A DNA stretch of 64,000 nt, taken from Cheilinus undulatus (taxonomy: Eukaryota > Chordata > Actinopteri > Labriformes > Labridae). The first letter of the stretch is position 1. Every line of letters starts with the position of its first letter. The stretch covers positions 26,229,855 through 26,293,854 of the forward strand of contig NC_054867.1 in the NCBI RefSeq assembly GCF_018320785.1, written 5' to 3'. The notes under the pieces are model-generated. The model saw nothing but the letters and a program-made list of their open reading frames with translations. It was not told the origin of the DNA and ran no database searches. The translations under genes were made by a program, and so were the position numbers. Below are positions 1 to 13,167 of the stretch, one piece after another.

Positions 1-433
1 TAGTCACGGCAACAACGTATCTGATGAATCTCTCTGATATAGTATTAATTCAAGGCTTGTTGTTTTTGTAGCATTTAGATTTTTGTATTTACATGTTTAA
101 GCTTCGGGGTGAAGAAATTCATACATATGGGCTATATTAGTTTTACATAAAACACCCACAGTATATTTATACTGTGACAATAATTTAAAATTGAATGACA
201 AAAATAATTCAAGTTTTTACATATTTTTTTCGAGTTGGTTGTGATGTGATTAAAAAAAGTTCCCCAAATCACGTTCCTCTAACTTCCATCGCGATATCCT
301 GCCAACTGGTGTAACTACTTATCTCATCCCAGTCGCCTACTAAGCTAAAGCTAGGCTAACTAGCTGATACATGGTGTCATGTAGTCAAATATTCACACTT
401 TATAAATGAAGGAGCTTTCCGAGTAACTCAGAC
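1..433. other. 5' flank of the ankrd52-type gene
   Basis: This AT-rich stretch lies upstream of the first coding exon. It presumably holds the promoter and 5' untranslated region of the ankyrin gene, but I see no clear TATA box, CpG-dense block or upstream exon. No coding region is supported here. Confidence 0.4.
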
Positions 434-3400
434 ATGGATCTAAGAAATATCAAGGACCAGGTAATGAATAAAGCTGTACTACTTAACATTACAGAACTAA
501 CGGTACGTCCCACAAAAAGCTGGCTAGTCCAGTTAGCGAAATGTCGAGCAAAGTTTGCTACAAGGCTAATTAATGTTACATTTGCTTTGACTTTGAAAAC
601 TAGGCAGAGTCTCAGCATTTGTGTTTACTGTTGTTATTATTCAGTTCTTGTAGACCCTAGTTTAGCGGACATAGTGTTCCTACTAGAGTTAGTCCAAACA
701 CAGACTCAGAAACCCTTAACATCAATATTTAAAGGGTTTTTCACCTCTATGATATTGCTAAGTCTGTTGAACGGTGTCTGCACGATACTGATCTGTTTTT
801 TAAAAATTTCCAAGAAAATTCAGTTTATTCACCAAGATAGAGGGGGTTTCAGCGACACAGACAGTCAGTGCCCATAGTAATAGTGTTTTATGTGGTACTT
901 GATGTAATTTAATCCATTAAAGCAGGTTGTCTTACACCTATGAAAGATTTTCTTCGACATGGTTTGATGATCAACTCTATACCTAGAAATGCTCAGTCAT
1001 TATGTGTTTATAAACCTTTGTGTTGTCCACAGGTTCTCTGTTTACGTTTAGTTGAAATCTTTTTTTTTTTCTTTCTTCATGCAACCCTCCCACAAGTCAC
1101 TTTTAAGATCTTTGCAAAGTTTTATGTGACCATAAATCATATTTTTATCTTTTTCTTTTGCATGATGCTACAGTCTCCGCTGGTCCAGGCCATTTTCAGT
1201 CGAAACACAGAGGAAGTGACATTTCTATTAAGCCATAATGAGGATGTTAATTTACTGGTAATTATATCCTTTGTTACCTCAGTAAACGTGTTGTTTTCTG
1301 TGAATATTAGTAGGAGACTTAAATTCATCATGTTATGGATAGAATAATAAGACTTATTATGCTTGTACCAACTTTTCAGTCCCTAACACCTCATGCCTGT
1401 GCATTCATTTTATGCTTTCACTGTGAATGATAATGGTATTTTTTAAATTTCAGGACCAAGAACAAAGTACACCACTTCACGCAGCTGCTTATTTGGGTGA
1501 TGTCCACATTATGGAGCTACTTATTGCTGCAGGTAGTGAAACTGTTTATCACCCTGTGATTTTTCAAGACAAACAATAAATTATACATAATCTTTATGTA
1601 ATTTACATGTACAGTATAAGAAAATGAATCACATACAGAGAGACTAAAATTCACCAAAAGAATTGAGGTGCATCTTTTCCATTGCCTTCCTCTACAGGTG
1701 CAAATGTCAATGCCAAGGACCAGGGTTTACTGACTCCTTTACACCGAGCTGCCGCCTCAAGAAATGAAGTATGTTCTCGTTTTCAAAAACCAAATATGGG
1801 GCCAGATTTCTAAGGACTTGTACCCCTGAATGTAATGTTTGATTATACCTTTTGTATTTTTTCCTTTCCCCCTCAGAAAGCAGTGGAGCTGTTGCTAAAG
1901 CATGGAGGGGAGGTTAATACACGAGACAAATTCTGGCACACACCCTTACACATGGCAGCTGCAAACTGGGCTACAGGCTGTGCGTCAGCTCTGATACCTC
2001 ATGTTTGCAGCTTGGATGTTGCTGACAGATCAGGGAGGACACCACTGCACCATGCTGCTCACAGTGGCCATGGAGAGGTGAAGATTTTTTTTATTTCATT
2101 TAAGCAAAAGCTACCAGTTACAGTATTTGATGTATATCATTTCATGCATGACAGTTAGATTCAAAGGTAAATGTGCTTTGAAATGTAATAATAACAGGGC
2201 GATATTTTAAGGAATTTTTAGCTGTTGCTGCATAGTGGATAAAAGCGTCTTAATATTGTTTATACAACACATACTCCTCCATAATGAAAAATTATAGTTA
2301 AGATCTTCGAGAACACTACATAAGGTATACTTGCTTGAGTGATTTCTTCACAGAATGTTGCCATTCACTTGTGTTTTGTGTAGATGGTGAGCTTGTTCCT
2401 GAATAAAGGTGCAAATGTGAGTGCCAAAGACAAGAAGGAAAGGCAGGCAATCCACTGGGCTGCATACCTCGGTAAGGCTTCTATGTGTTCATTTTTGTTT
2501 TTTAGATTAATGTTAAAAAGAGCAGTTTTCGTGATGCATAACATTAAAACATTAAAATAGAAAAAAAAACAAAAGCAAACAACCAAAAGAAAATATTGGT
2601 ACTATAAAAAGTACAGGTGGATGCTAAAGTCTGAACAAACAGGTAAAAATCAGATCACTCTTGTACTGATTTGGCCTTTATACTCACTGGACTTCAGTTT
2701 CTATTCAAGCCATTAAGAGAGCCTGGTGTGCAGGGAGGTGTCCTTCTGTGAGACTTCTAATAAATGTTTTTCTCTCAGGGCATGTGGAGGTTGTGAAGCT
2801 GCTGCTGTCACACAGCGCTGATGTGATGTGCAAGGACAAACGAGGTTACACTCCGCTCCATGCTGCAGCAGCGGGTGGGATGTTGGACGTGGTCAAATAC
2901 CTGCTAAGGCTAATAGTAGAGGTAAAGGGATATCACAGCTTTGTTTCTCTTCTTTCTGACTTGTTTCCATGATAGCAACTTTTCAATCTTGTCTCTGTTT
3001 TGACTCTAAATGGGACCATGATTTATGTTGTAAGCACAACACCACAGTGACATAGTCTGAGAGCTAGCTATCTAAACTACATTCTCAATGTGTGAATGTT
3101 TACTGGGACAGTAAATTAGAAGAAGTAAGGATATTTTCCCTTCTTGTCCATGCAACCAGATTTTTTCTTGCAAAAGATGCAGTCGCCCCCTGTTGGACAG
3201 TAGAAAAAGTGCTGGTTCAAAGCTATTTTGCATCAGATTCAGTTTTGAGACCAAGAGGATAAACCTACTTCTGATATGCTTTCTTGAGTTTGAAGATGCA
3301 AACCTTTTTTGCCTTGAAAATATCCTAAGCCAAAGTACTTTTTCCTGTCAAGATTCCTCCGATGTTGTTAACAAAGTCATTTATCTCTTAACATTAATGG

Positions 3401-6400
3401 TTAGCGTTTTTGAGCTGCTAACCAAAGGCTCCTCATGCCTGTTTTTATAGTCATCTATTTGTCTGGTTTTTTTTTATCTGTCAGACTGATGATACCAACC
3501 TTTATGGGAACACAGCGCTCCACATAGCGTGCCACATGGGGCAAGATGCTGTGGCCTCTGAGCTGGTGAACTGCGGCTCCAACATCAACCAGCCAAACCA
3601 TTATGGTAGCACGCCGCTGCATCTTGCTGCTGCCTCTTCCAGCGGGGTTTTGTGTCTCGAGCTGCTGATCAACAATGGTGCTGATGTCAGCGTGCAGGTA
3701 CAGAACTGGTTTTTAATAAGTTATTTTTTGGTTTGTTTTCTAAAGAACACAATCAGAATAAAATAGATGTTTTTGTTAAGTGTTGTCTTAGGTTACAGGA
3801 TTAAAGTTGTGATTAGTATGCCATTATTTTAAAATAACCTGTTTTGATCTGCTTTGATTTGCAGAATAAAGAAGGGAAGAGCCCTTTGCACATGGCTGCT
3901 ATGCACGGGCGCTTTACAGGCTCCCAGATTCTGATTCAAAATGGTAACATTTGTTTCCCCCACCACCACCATAATACAAAATATATATATATCACACAGT
4001 AACCTACACATTATTAGTATCTAACTTATTATATCAGTGTTTGCTCTTATCTAATTTAATTTCTCTTTCCTGCACACAGGTGGGGAGATTGACTGTGCTG
4101 ATATGTTTGGAAACACTCCTCTTCATGTGGCTGCCAGATACGGACAGGAGTTACTGATCAGCACTCTGCTGACAAACAGTGCTGACAAGGCCAGGTAAGT
4201 CAGGATAAAGCCAACAGTGTTTCATATTTTATGGACTTGCTGTGGTTCTGCAGTTTGATCTATTTGCACTAAGATGTGTTTCCTTCCTGAATGTTTGATA
4301 ATACATGCTGAATAAACAGCTATTGCCAACCAAGCACAAACTCAAGATATAATTTTTGTTATGCTTTTTTAAAGACAAGGGGTTGATGGGATGCTCCCTC
4401 TACATTTGGCGGCACTATATGGGTTTCCAGACTGCTGTCAGAAGTTACTGTCCAACGGTGAGAGTCCTTTGCTCCTTAATTGATCCCTCTCCTTTTTTCA
4501 TAACTGATGTCATAACTGACATGACTGAAAGTGTTTTGAATAAACATTTGTTTCTGTTCTGCTCCTTCAGGCCAGTTTTACATCATGCCTTCTCAGACAT
4601 CATCAGGGTTTGATATTAACATGGTTGACGACCACGGGAGGACATGCCTGCATGCTGCTGCTTCTGGAGGGTGAGTTTTAATGTTATGATGAACAATTTT
4701 GAAAACATGATTTCAAAAGACTTTTTTTTTTCCACTGAAAATTATGGACCATTCATGTTACTGTTATATCTTTTAGAATTTAACTCAATGCGGCATTTAC
4801 TAGTAGTTTGTTTAATGGAAAACTAGATGCACTATATTAAATGCAGTGCTGTTTTTGATGCAGTGGTGCTTTTTTCTCTTTTCAAAATGTTGGATTTCTT
4901 TTTTCATTGTTAAACATCATTGTTGATTTTTAAGATCAAAATAAGAAGAGCAATTCATTATTATTCCTCATCTGTGTTGTTTGCCTGATCCTGAGGGATG
5001 TTAAGTTGAAACTTACAAAGAATAGTGAGCTGAAGTTACAAATCAAATTATATCGGCATTGTCCACAAGCTTGACAAAAAAATTGCTCATCAGTTTTATA
5101 TGTCCATTATTTTCATATCTTTTGATTGGTTTGAGTTATATTTAAAGAAAAAACATATCAATAAATTGATTCCAACGTCTTTAATGCAGTTGTTTTCTGG
5201 TTTGATCACTCTCTTTTGACTGTAAACTGGATAGCTTTGATTTGTTGACCATGAGACTCTCTAGTGAGTCTGGAAACGCTGATCAACATATTGCATTATA
5301 AAGTCTGAGTCTTAATTTAACAAATATAGAAAAAAATTATTGCAAAATGGTTATGAAAAGGGTTGAAATTAGAAGATATGATTATGCTGTCATTAACATC
5401 CAAACATTTTCTTCTTTGTGTGACAGGAATGTTGAGTGTCTGAACTTGCTGTTGAGCAGTGCTGCTGAGCTGGATGTAAAAGATAATTTGGGAAGGTAAG
5501 CTGGGCTGAATATCTGTTGCTAAAAAAAATCCTATGTTAGCTCTCCTGCTAACTGATCTCAAAGCTTTCTGTTACCTTGTTTCATATGATAGATCTCCTC
5601 TGCACTACGCTGCAGCAAATGGAAACAGTCAGTGTACCATCGCTCTGGTGAGAGCCGGCGCTGAGGTGAATGAGCTGGACCTGACAGGCTGCAGCCCCCT
5701 ACACTACGCTGCTGCTTCACACACGTTCTGTGGGTGAGGGGTTTTTGCTTTTTTACTCCTTTCACTTGAGTTAACAAGGATGAACTTCCAAGAACATTTG
5801 TTCTTTGATTCTAAAGTGTTTTTTGTGTTTTTTTGTACAGAGGGGAATCAAATGCTAGGCCTGACTCAAGCGAGGAAAGGGAACACGAAGCCACTCTGTA
5901 AGTCACACATTTATCATATTATTAATTGTATCTTTTACAGTTAAGGTCAACAGCTTCTTTACACTTTATATTAGAAAGTATAAATGAAAGCTCCTGGCAG
6001 TATTATTGACATTTGTGGGTGAAGCCTCATTATTGAAATGTATGCAACAATAAAACCAGAAAAAATGGAAAATACAAACTTTCTGTGTTAGGGGCTTGAA
6101 CCTGGGCTGCTCACATACATGGGGCACGACCTAACTATTAGGCCATTTGTAGCCTGGTAATTAACTTTTTAAGCTAATATCTGATGATATTGATAAACAG
6201 GTAATATCGTACATCCCTAGAAAATTATATAAACTTGTTGCTGGAAGAAGAATTAAACCTGACATGATTCCTGATTGTCTGCTTTTCAGATGTTTAGATT
6301 ACTTGCTTGACAGTGGGGCGAACCCGACTCTGAAGAACAGTAAGGGTTACAGTGCTGTTCACTATGCAGCAGCTTTTGGGAACAAACAACACCTGGAACT

Positions 6401-9400
6401 GGTCAGTCTTTATTTTATTTACATTCTTGTAAAATCAAGAGGAGAGATCTAGTTTAGATAGTTTTGTTTCTTTTGTCACTTTTGCAGCTCTTGGAGATTT
6501 CTTTCAACTGCTTGGAAGAGGCTGAAAGCAATATTCCAGTCAGTCCTCTTCACTTAGCTGTGAGTAGCATGTGAGACTATTAAAACACACAGTAAAGGCA
6601 TGACTTGTTTTTCAGACTGTTTACTCATAATGAGTTCTGCTGTTTCAGGCGTATTATGGCCACTGTGAGGCTCTGCGTTTGCTGTCTGAGACATTAGTGA
6701 GTCTAGATGTGCGGGACATTGAAGGCAGAACTGCCCTCTACCTGGCTGCTCAGAGAGGTTTTGCCCCATGTGTGGAGGTGCTGCTGGAGCATCAAGCCAG
6801 CTGCACATTGAAGGAGCACAGATACAAGAGGACTGCTCTCCATGCTGCAGGTGCGTGTTCAAACGTGATGTTGAGGGAACCCACTTAAGTATTCAGCATA
6901 TATTGTATTTGGCTTTGGTTTAGAATCGATGGCTTTGGAAGGATTCATAAGATAAATTTCTTTACTTTTTAGTTTTATGTCATAAATTTGATATTTATTT
7001 ACCTATAAAACTGGTGTTTTTATTTTTATACTTCTCCTCTAATTTCTCCCCTTGTGCAGCCGCTGAGGGCCAAATGGACTGTCTGCTTTTATTAGTCAAC
7101 AGGGAACAAAGCGATGACATCATTGACATCTCAGACACAGAGGGACAGTGAGTGGCTTCATATTTCATACCCTGATTTTTTTTTTGAATTACTATTACTG
7201 TAATTGACTAGATTTACACCAAGTGTGGACAGCTTTTATATACAAGGCTTTCCTAAGAAAAGCAAAAGAATTTCTCATTGTCACTGTTGAATATAAGAAG
7301 TTGTTTTGTTAATTGGAGCAGCGGGTTTTGCTAATGGTGGTTATTACCCTTCCAACAAGTATTTTATTTTTTTCTCTGTAGTGATAATGCTGTTTACACT
7401 GATATTCTGGGGAAAAAAATAGGCTTTGTTTTTGGTTCATTCATTCACCTGGGCAGGTTCATAATGCCATTCAATAAATATTTATTAAATTCAACAGTAT
7501 TCATTCTTCAGCAATGTTATAATGATCCAAAGACAATTACTTTAACATATTAATCTTGGCTCTCATATGTATTATACAATAAATATTGTTGTTAATAAAT
7601 AAGGGTGAACAATTTTATTACCAACACAAAGTAGATAGTATGAGAGGCTTGTTTCATTAACATATTGCAGCATTGTGGTTGCTGATTTGAAGGGAAAAAA
7701 AATGTATCCATAAATATGAAATGGTACATTAACCCTTTAAAGTCTGACATTAATAAGAAAAATAATCCTCACAGCAGTAAAGATGAGTTTGATTTTCGCT
7801 GTTTGTAGGACCGCTCTCATGCTGGCAGCTCTGGGGCGACATACTGACTGTGTCCACATCCTGTTAGAAAAAGGAGCAAAGGCAGATGCTGTAGACAAAA
7901 AGGGCTTCACAGCGTTACACAGAGCTGTAAGTGTTTCTGCTGTTCTTACGTTTGTACATGTTCCGTGGTCACTTCATCACAGTGCTTTCCTTTGTGATTC
8001 TCCCTCACACCATATCTCGTGTCCTTTGTCTGCAGGCCATGTTGGGCAGCGAGGACTGTGTCTCTGCTCTTCTGGAACACGGGGCCTCTGCGCTCTGTAG
8101 AGACTCTCAGGGAAGGACCCCGCTGCACCTCGCTGCTTCACTCGGCCACACGGAGCTGCTCAGGAGTTTGCTAAAGGCTGCCGTGAAAGCCGACCCGCTG
8201 GACTCCATATTGGACTTCATAGGCTACACTCCCACACACTGGGCTGCATACCATGGTGAGGCATCACATCAAGAGTGCATGTCAACAGTAGGACTATTCA
8301 TTTATTTGATTTTTAAACTTGGGTAAAAACTAGTAAAATCAGATGACATGTTATGATAGCACAGCAACACAAATAGCTGTCCAAGGCCCCTGGTATTGGC
8401 TGATTTCTGGTGCAATATGTTGCACAAATACTACACAACTTACTGCTCACTCTTTATCGCTCACAACAGTAATTGGTAAAAGTGTATATCTGAAGTTTAA
8501 CATAGCTTCAGTACTTCTTCAAACATTCGGTTAGCTGAAAAGTGATATATTATCATGAAACACTAACTACTATTTGTCCATCTGACTGTTACTACAGGAC
8601 GTGAAGGATGTTTACAGGCTTTACTTGAAAACACATTTTTTAGCAATCAGGAGGGAAATCTCTTCACCCCATTGCACTGTGCTCTGTGAGTATCTTTGAG
8701 ATGTTAAAGCTTTTCTATGGATATTTCAGAAATAACCTAAATGTGTGTTTTCATAATGTAACAACCATCTTCTGATGTTCAGAGTTAATGGCCACGATGT
8801 TGCTGCCGGACTTCTAGTGAAGACTGTTGGCCGCCAAATCGTTCATGTTATTGATGCCAAAGGAAGGTGGGTTTCTCCCCTGAACTCAGATTTTTTTTTC
8901 TACTTTTGCTTTGTGACTTTACAGGTATGATTCAGTTGTTATAATAGAAGTTTTTTTTATTATTTCCTATGCAGAAACAAAATATTATTGCCATCTTTAA
9001 TGTCTTCTTCTTTTTTTCTATACTGGGATATTTATATATCTGTAAAGATAGTTACATGTTGCTCAAAAATAAGTCAATAAACCTTTCATAGGTTGTATAA
9101 AAACTCAAAGTGAGCTGTGTTTACATGTTGAGAGGCCCTGAATGAGTCTTGCTATTCTGTATTTTTATTCATTTCATGTTTTTTTGTATGTCTGCAGGAC
9201 TCCGCTACATGCTGCTGCTTATTCAGGAAATGTCGCTGGGCTTGAGCTGGTCCTGGCCCAGACACCAGATGTCAATGTTGTGGACCACAGTGGATGTTCT
9301 GCTCTGATGATTGCTGCTGACTGTGGGCAGACAAGGGCTGTTGGTATGCTGTCGAAGTAACTTGACTGTTTGCCTTAAATGTGTATATTTAAAGAGTCAG

Positions 9401-11370
9401 TGGGTAAAATTTACCCATTATGTAAGTGCACTGATTTTCACATGTAGCTCTGATCGAGAGCAATTAATTGATCACAGACATTGAGCAGCTAATTAACCAC
9501 TCAATAAGAACAGGATCACTGTCAGATGATGATTCATCACATCCAAAATGATTTTAGGACAGATTTCTCTGTTCTGAAGCTTCCACAACACCAGATTCTT
9601 CTTCACTTAAAACATTGAGTTTATCCATTGACACTTCACAATTATGAATCTCTTTTTTTTTGCCTGTGAAATCCATGTTGAAGGCTGATCTGTGACTTCT
9701 GATTTGACAGTGCAGTAACAGAAAGAAGGTGTTTTCTTTGTCAAAATCTATTCTTTTTCTACTGGGGTGTAATTTAAAAAAGAGTAGAAGTCAATGCTTT
9801 CCTATGGAGTAAATTTAGTTTACATGGCTGTTCTAGGTATAAATGGTCATTTTAAAAATATGGATTTACTTAGACAATTTTAACAATACAAGATGCTGCA
9901 AAACAACCTTTTAGAAAAAGTCAAAGACTGAAAGACTTGTGCCAATTTTAGTAAAACACTATGAAAGAACCGCCTCAGGTAAATTTTACCCCATGCTAAT
10001 TCTAATGTTAAGAAGCATAATTTTCAGCTGAAGAATGGGAATAAAACTGGAATAGAGCATTTCAATTATTGCATCTTTTTCAGCTGGTGGGTATGTTCAC
10101 TGACCCACAAATCCCTCTCTTATGTCCACTTTACTGTTTAGATCTCACCCCTTGTTGCACTGACATAAGATACTAAATGTTAGAAGTGTTTGCTATGAAT
10201 CTGTCTTATTTTTGCATTTCAGAGTTCTTGCTGCACAAAGCAAAGCCAGACCTGACCCTGGTGGATGTCAATAATAACACTGCCCTTCACTTAGCCTGCA
10301 GCAAGGTCACATACACACGCATGTGCTGTTTGCATGTAGTGGCACAGTAACTATAACACGTGTACAGCGGTAGTATTGTGACAAGAGCCAAATAATGACA
10401 AACACTGTGTTTGATTCTGCAGGGTCATGAGATGTGTGCCCTGTTGATCCTGGGAGAGATCAACGACTCATCCCTCATAAATGCAACAAACAGCTCTCTC
10501 CAAATGTAGGTTTTCTTTTCAGTGTTAACCCCTGTGCTCATGCTTTTAATTTAGAAGACTCTTGATCAAAATTTAAAGGTTTCAACGATGATCATATGAT
10601 TTATAAACAAGAAAATGGAGGGCTCTCTTCTTAAACAGTGAAGAAAACACTTAGTCATTATGATTAACCAATGGTTAGTTTGATCTGCTAACTTTGAGAA
10701 AGAAAACACAGGTTATCACCAGTAAAAGTGGTAATAATTGGAGATACTGTATAAAGTAATACTTGCAAGAAAAAAGTCACTATAATTTAGTGGACTCTTC
10801 ACTATTGAAGACTACACTGCATTTGTTAATCTGTGAACGGCAATGATGTTGTTGTGATGGCAGGCAGTTTATACCAAGATGCTTCTGATGTCCTGTGATT
10901 TTTTTCTCCTTTCTCTCTTTTCTTAAATTGGAATTTGTCAATAGTATGATTTGTGGCATGATGTTAGCATCCCTCCTGAGCATTGCCTTTTTTTCTCACA
11001 CAGGCCCCTCCACATTGCCGCGAGGAAAGGCCTGGCGACTGTCGTACAGGTGTTACTGAGCAGAGGTGCAGCGGTCATGGCTGTAGATGAAGAAGGTAAA
11101 CCAGAATGATCCATTTTGGGTTTTTTTTCCACTTACTGATGATACCTTAGGGTAATTCTTTGCTTCTGACCCTCTGCAGGCCACACGCCAGCTTTGGCCT
11201 GTGCTCCAAACAAGAACGTGGCAGACTGCCTGGCCCTGATCCTCTCCACCATGAAGCCTTTCCCTCCCAGAGAGGCTGGCAATGGGGCAGCCTCCCACTA
11301 TAACTCCATCCTGAAGAACTGCAGCATCACTGCCACCTGTGGGTCCAATGGTAACATGTGTCACGCCTGA
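434..11370 (+). CDS. ankrd52: Ankyrin-repeat PP6 regulatory subunit, ANKRD52-like
   Basis: This is a scaffold of ankyrin repeats. The ANKRD28/44/52 family is known as regulatory ankyrin subunits of protein phosphatase 6. There are 28 coding exons: 434-460, 1174-1257, 1454-1532, 1698-1768, 1877-2077, 2384-2471, 2779-2921, 3485-3697, 3865-3943, 4080-4194, 4375-4457, 4571-4670, 5427-5495, 5593-5733, 5841-5897, 6290-6401, 6488-6559, 6649-6850, 7060-7147, 7809-7926, 8036-8255, 8598-8685, 8783-8866, 9198-9343, 10223-10305, 10423-10505, 11004-11095, 11180-11370. They sum to 3129 nt (1042 residues; human ANKRD52 is 1076). The nine-residue first exon, MDLRNIKDQ, joins SPLVQAIF, as in all three human paralogues. 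ANKRD52 is favoured over ANKRD28 and ANKRD44 by the extra loop starting GQFYIMPSQ after LLSN and by the tail [11 protein letters not shown]...LKNCSI. Nearly every repeat keeps the TPLHxAA core. Which fish ohnologue this is cannot be told here. Confidence 0.93.
4671..5426 (+). other. Intron 12 of the ankrd52-type gene
   Basis: This AT-rich intron of about 0.75 kb has a GT donor directly after the Gly-Gly codons and a TGACAG acceptor. I recognise no repeat, RNA gene or coding exon in it. Confidence 0.5.
6088..6160 (-). repeat. tRNA-derived SINE head fragment
   Basis: Read on the minus strand, the segment has a tRNA-like internal promoter. An A-box-like TGGCCTAATAGTTAGG is followed by a clean B box, GGTTCAAGCCC (the complement of 6092-6102). 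It lies inside an intron of the ankyrin gene. It lacks a tRNA cloverleaf that I can fold, so it is a SINE relic rather than a tRNA gene. A related, longer copy lies at 35436-35582. Confidence 0.6.
7148..7808 (+). other. Intron 19 of the ankrd52-type gene
   Basis: This is 0.66 kb of AT-rich intron between exons that rejoin as [11 protein letters not shown] found no recognisable repeat or exon. Confidence 0.5.
9344..10222 (+). other. Intron 24 of the ankrd52-type gene
   Basis: This 0.88 kb intron is the longest in the gene. I saw no coding homology, and no repeat family I can name. Confidence 0.5.
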
Positions 11371-13010
11371 GTCGATGGCTGAACAGGCGCTGTTGGCCTG
11401 CAGGGGTGTGAAATTTCATCCCAGTGTACCTTAATGTCCCCACACATTTACCACATGCACGTACAAGCCTCTAGGAACATGTGTGATCATGCTGAGCTTA
11501 TGGCATTTATACACTTGTCTGCATGCACACTTTGTCCTCTTGCACCAGTGGCATTGATTGCTTCTTAAAAATAATAGTCTTATACATAAATAATAGTAGC
11601 ATATCTCTTATATTATGTTCTCCTCCACGTGAGTTAAGTTTAGCACATATATTTAGTATTTTTATGATGTAGTAACCATGAGCAGTAAATGGTATTTTAA
11701 TATAAGCACACTATAAAAGGCCCTTTACACTTGAAGGTGACAAGTGCAAAGATACTCAGATGATTGTGTGTGTATCTTATGTATGTGAGTGTGTTTGAAA
11801 GTGTTAGACATTGCATTTTAATGTACTGACAAACTCTTAACAGGTGCTTTAAACCTTTTATGCAATTAATGAAACTCTATTTTCTTATTCTGTCAGGAGT
11901 GTAGCCAATGCTACGTAGATACAAATAACTTTATCAGTCTAACTTTATCATGTTTTACCTAAAGTACATTTCAGTTTAGCAGAAGTAGCAGTAACAAGCA
12001 TGTATATAATAAGACTTATAGAGTTGGCAGAGTCTAGTGTAAATATAGTTTTGAAATTGAAGTTTATCTTTTACTATCTTGAATCCCAAATTATTGATAA
12101 TTTACTGTACCTCAGGCTACTTTAGATGCAATAACAGCACAATTTGAGCTTGATACTATGTTACAAATGAAAGGTAAGTGAAACAAGCCAGAAAATAAAA
12201 CAAAGGAAAGGTCAAAGAATAGATAAATATATTTTGATAAGAACAGCTATGATGCAAAGGGTAGATATCTCCAGCTTTGAGTTGTGTCTTGAGTAAATGT
12301 GACTTTTTGTATGTTTTTTTTTTGTCATCTTCAATGTTAGATTAATTTAACTTCTTGCTTGATTCATTTGAAGTTACAATGGCCCAAAGCGATATCTTTA
12401 AATTCCTTCTTTTGTGATATGCAATTCAATACGAAAATATATTTAATTTACACAAATACGGTGAGAAAAAAAGCATCAAATTCCTTACATTAACCTTGCT
12501 GGAACCAGATAATGTCTGGCATATATGAGCAATAGTTTTCTTTGGTTGTAGTTGGTTGAAAAAGTTGGTAGTGCCTCTACAATAAGACTTCTTTAAATCT
12601 TTATTTTAGTTATTTTAAAACACACAGTATACCTTTACTGGTATAAAGCTATCACTGCCTCACTCCCTCTTTTAATATAAAGCTTTTTTTTTTAATGGAA
12701 ATATGTATTTTTGTGTTTTATTAACAATAAGTGACTGATATTTCCCCCACTGAAACCAGTTCTTAAAATATTCAGTAGTTTTCTTGGATAATTTCAGTCC
12801 AGAAAAGATTTTTATAAACCCAAGAAGCAGTGACATCTTCTGAACAGCGTTTGTAGATTTTTTTTCTCTGCTTCTTGCATGTGAAAAACTGGGAACTTTC
12901 CTTCATCTTTACTGGCATTTCAGGGAGAAACTCCTAACTGGAATATTCTGTGTGAAATTTGTTCTAAATGGTGTTCTTAAGACAAAAAAATAAACATTCA
13001 TTTGTAGAGT
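11371..13010 (+). other. Probable long 3' UTR of the ankrd52-type gene
   Basis: This AT-rich sequence follows the TGA at 11368-11370 and contains no further exon. The most plausible poly(A) signal is AATAAA at 12989-12994, giving a 3' UTR of about 1.6 kb. Other AATAAA-like hexamers occur earlier (around 12190), so shorter forms are possible. The end faces the 3' end of the minus-strand coiled-coil gene about 150 bases away. Confidence 0.5.
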
Positions 13011-13167
13011 ACAAAGTTTCAGAGTAGTTGCATTGTTTTTTCTTTCCCATGTTGTGTAAAATGTTCACCTCATTAAGTATACACACTGCATTTTTTGTGT
13101 TTTAATGATGCATTTAATAATTACAAGAACAGTAGAGTGAAGAGGACTGGGGGTGTAAAGAGAGGAT

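Noticed and set aside
434-877. 147-codon open frame as a stand-alone gene
   Set aside because: Only its first nine codons are coding. A GT donor follows at 461 and the frame joins exon 2 of the ankyrin gene.
6088-6160. tRNA gene
   Set aside because: A and B boxes are present, but no acceptor stem or anticodon arm could be folded; it is a SINE relic.
434-11370. Assignment to ANKRD28 or ANKRD44
   Set aside because: The extra loop after LLSNG and the STMKPFPP tail match ANKRD52, not the other two.
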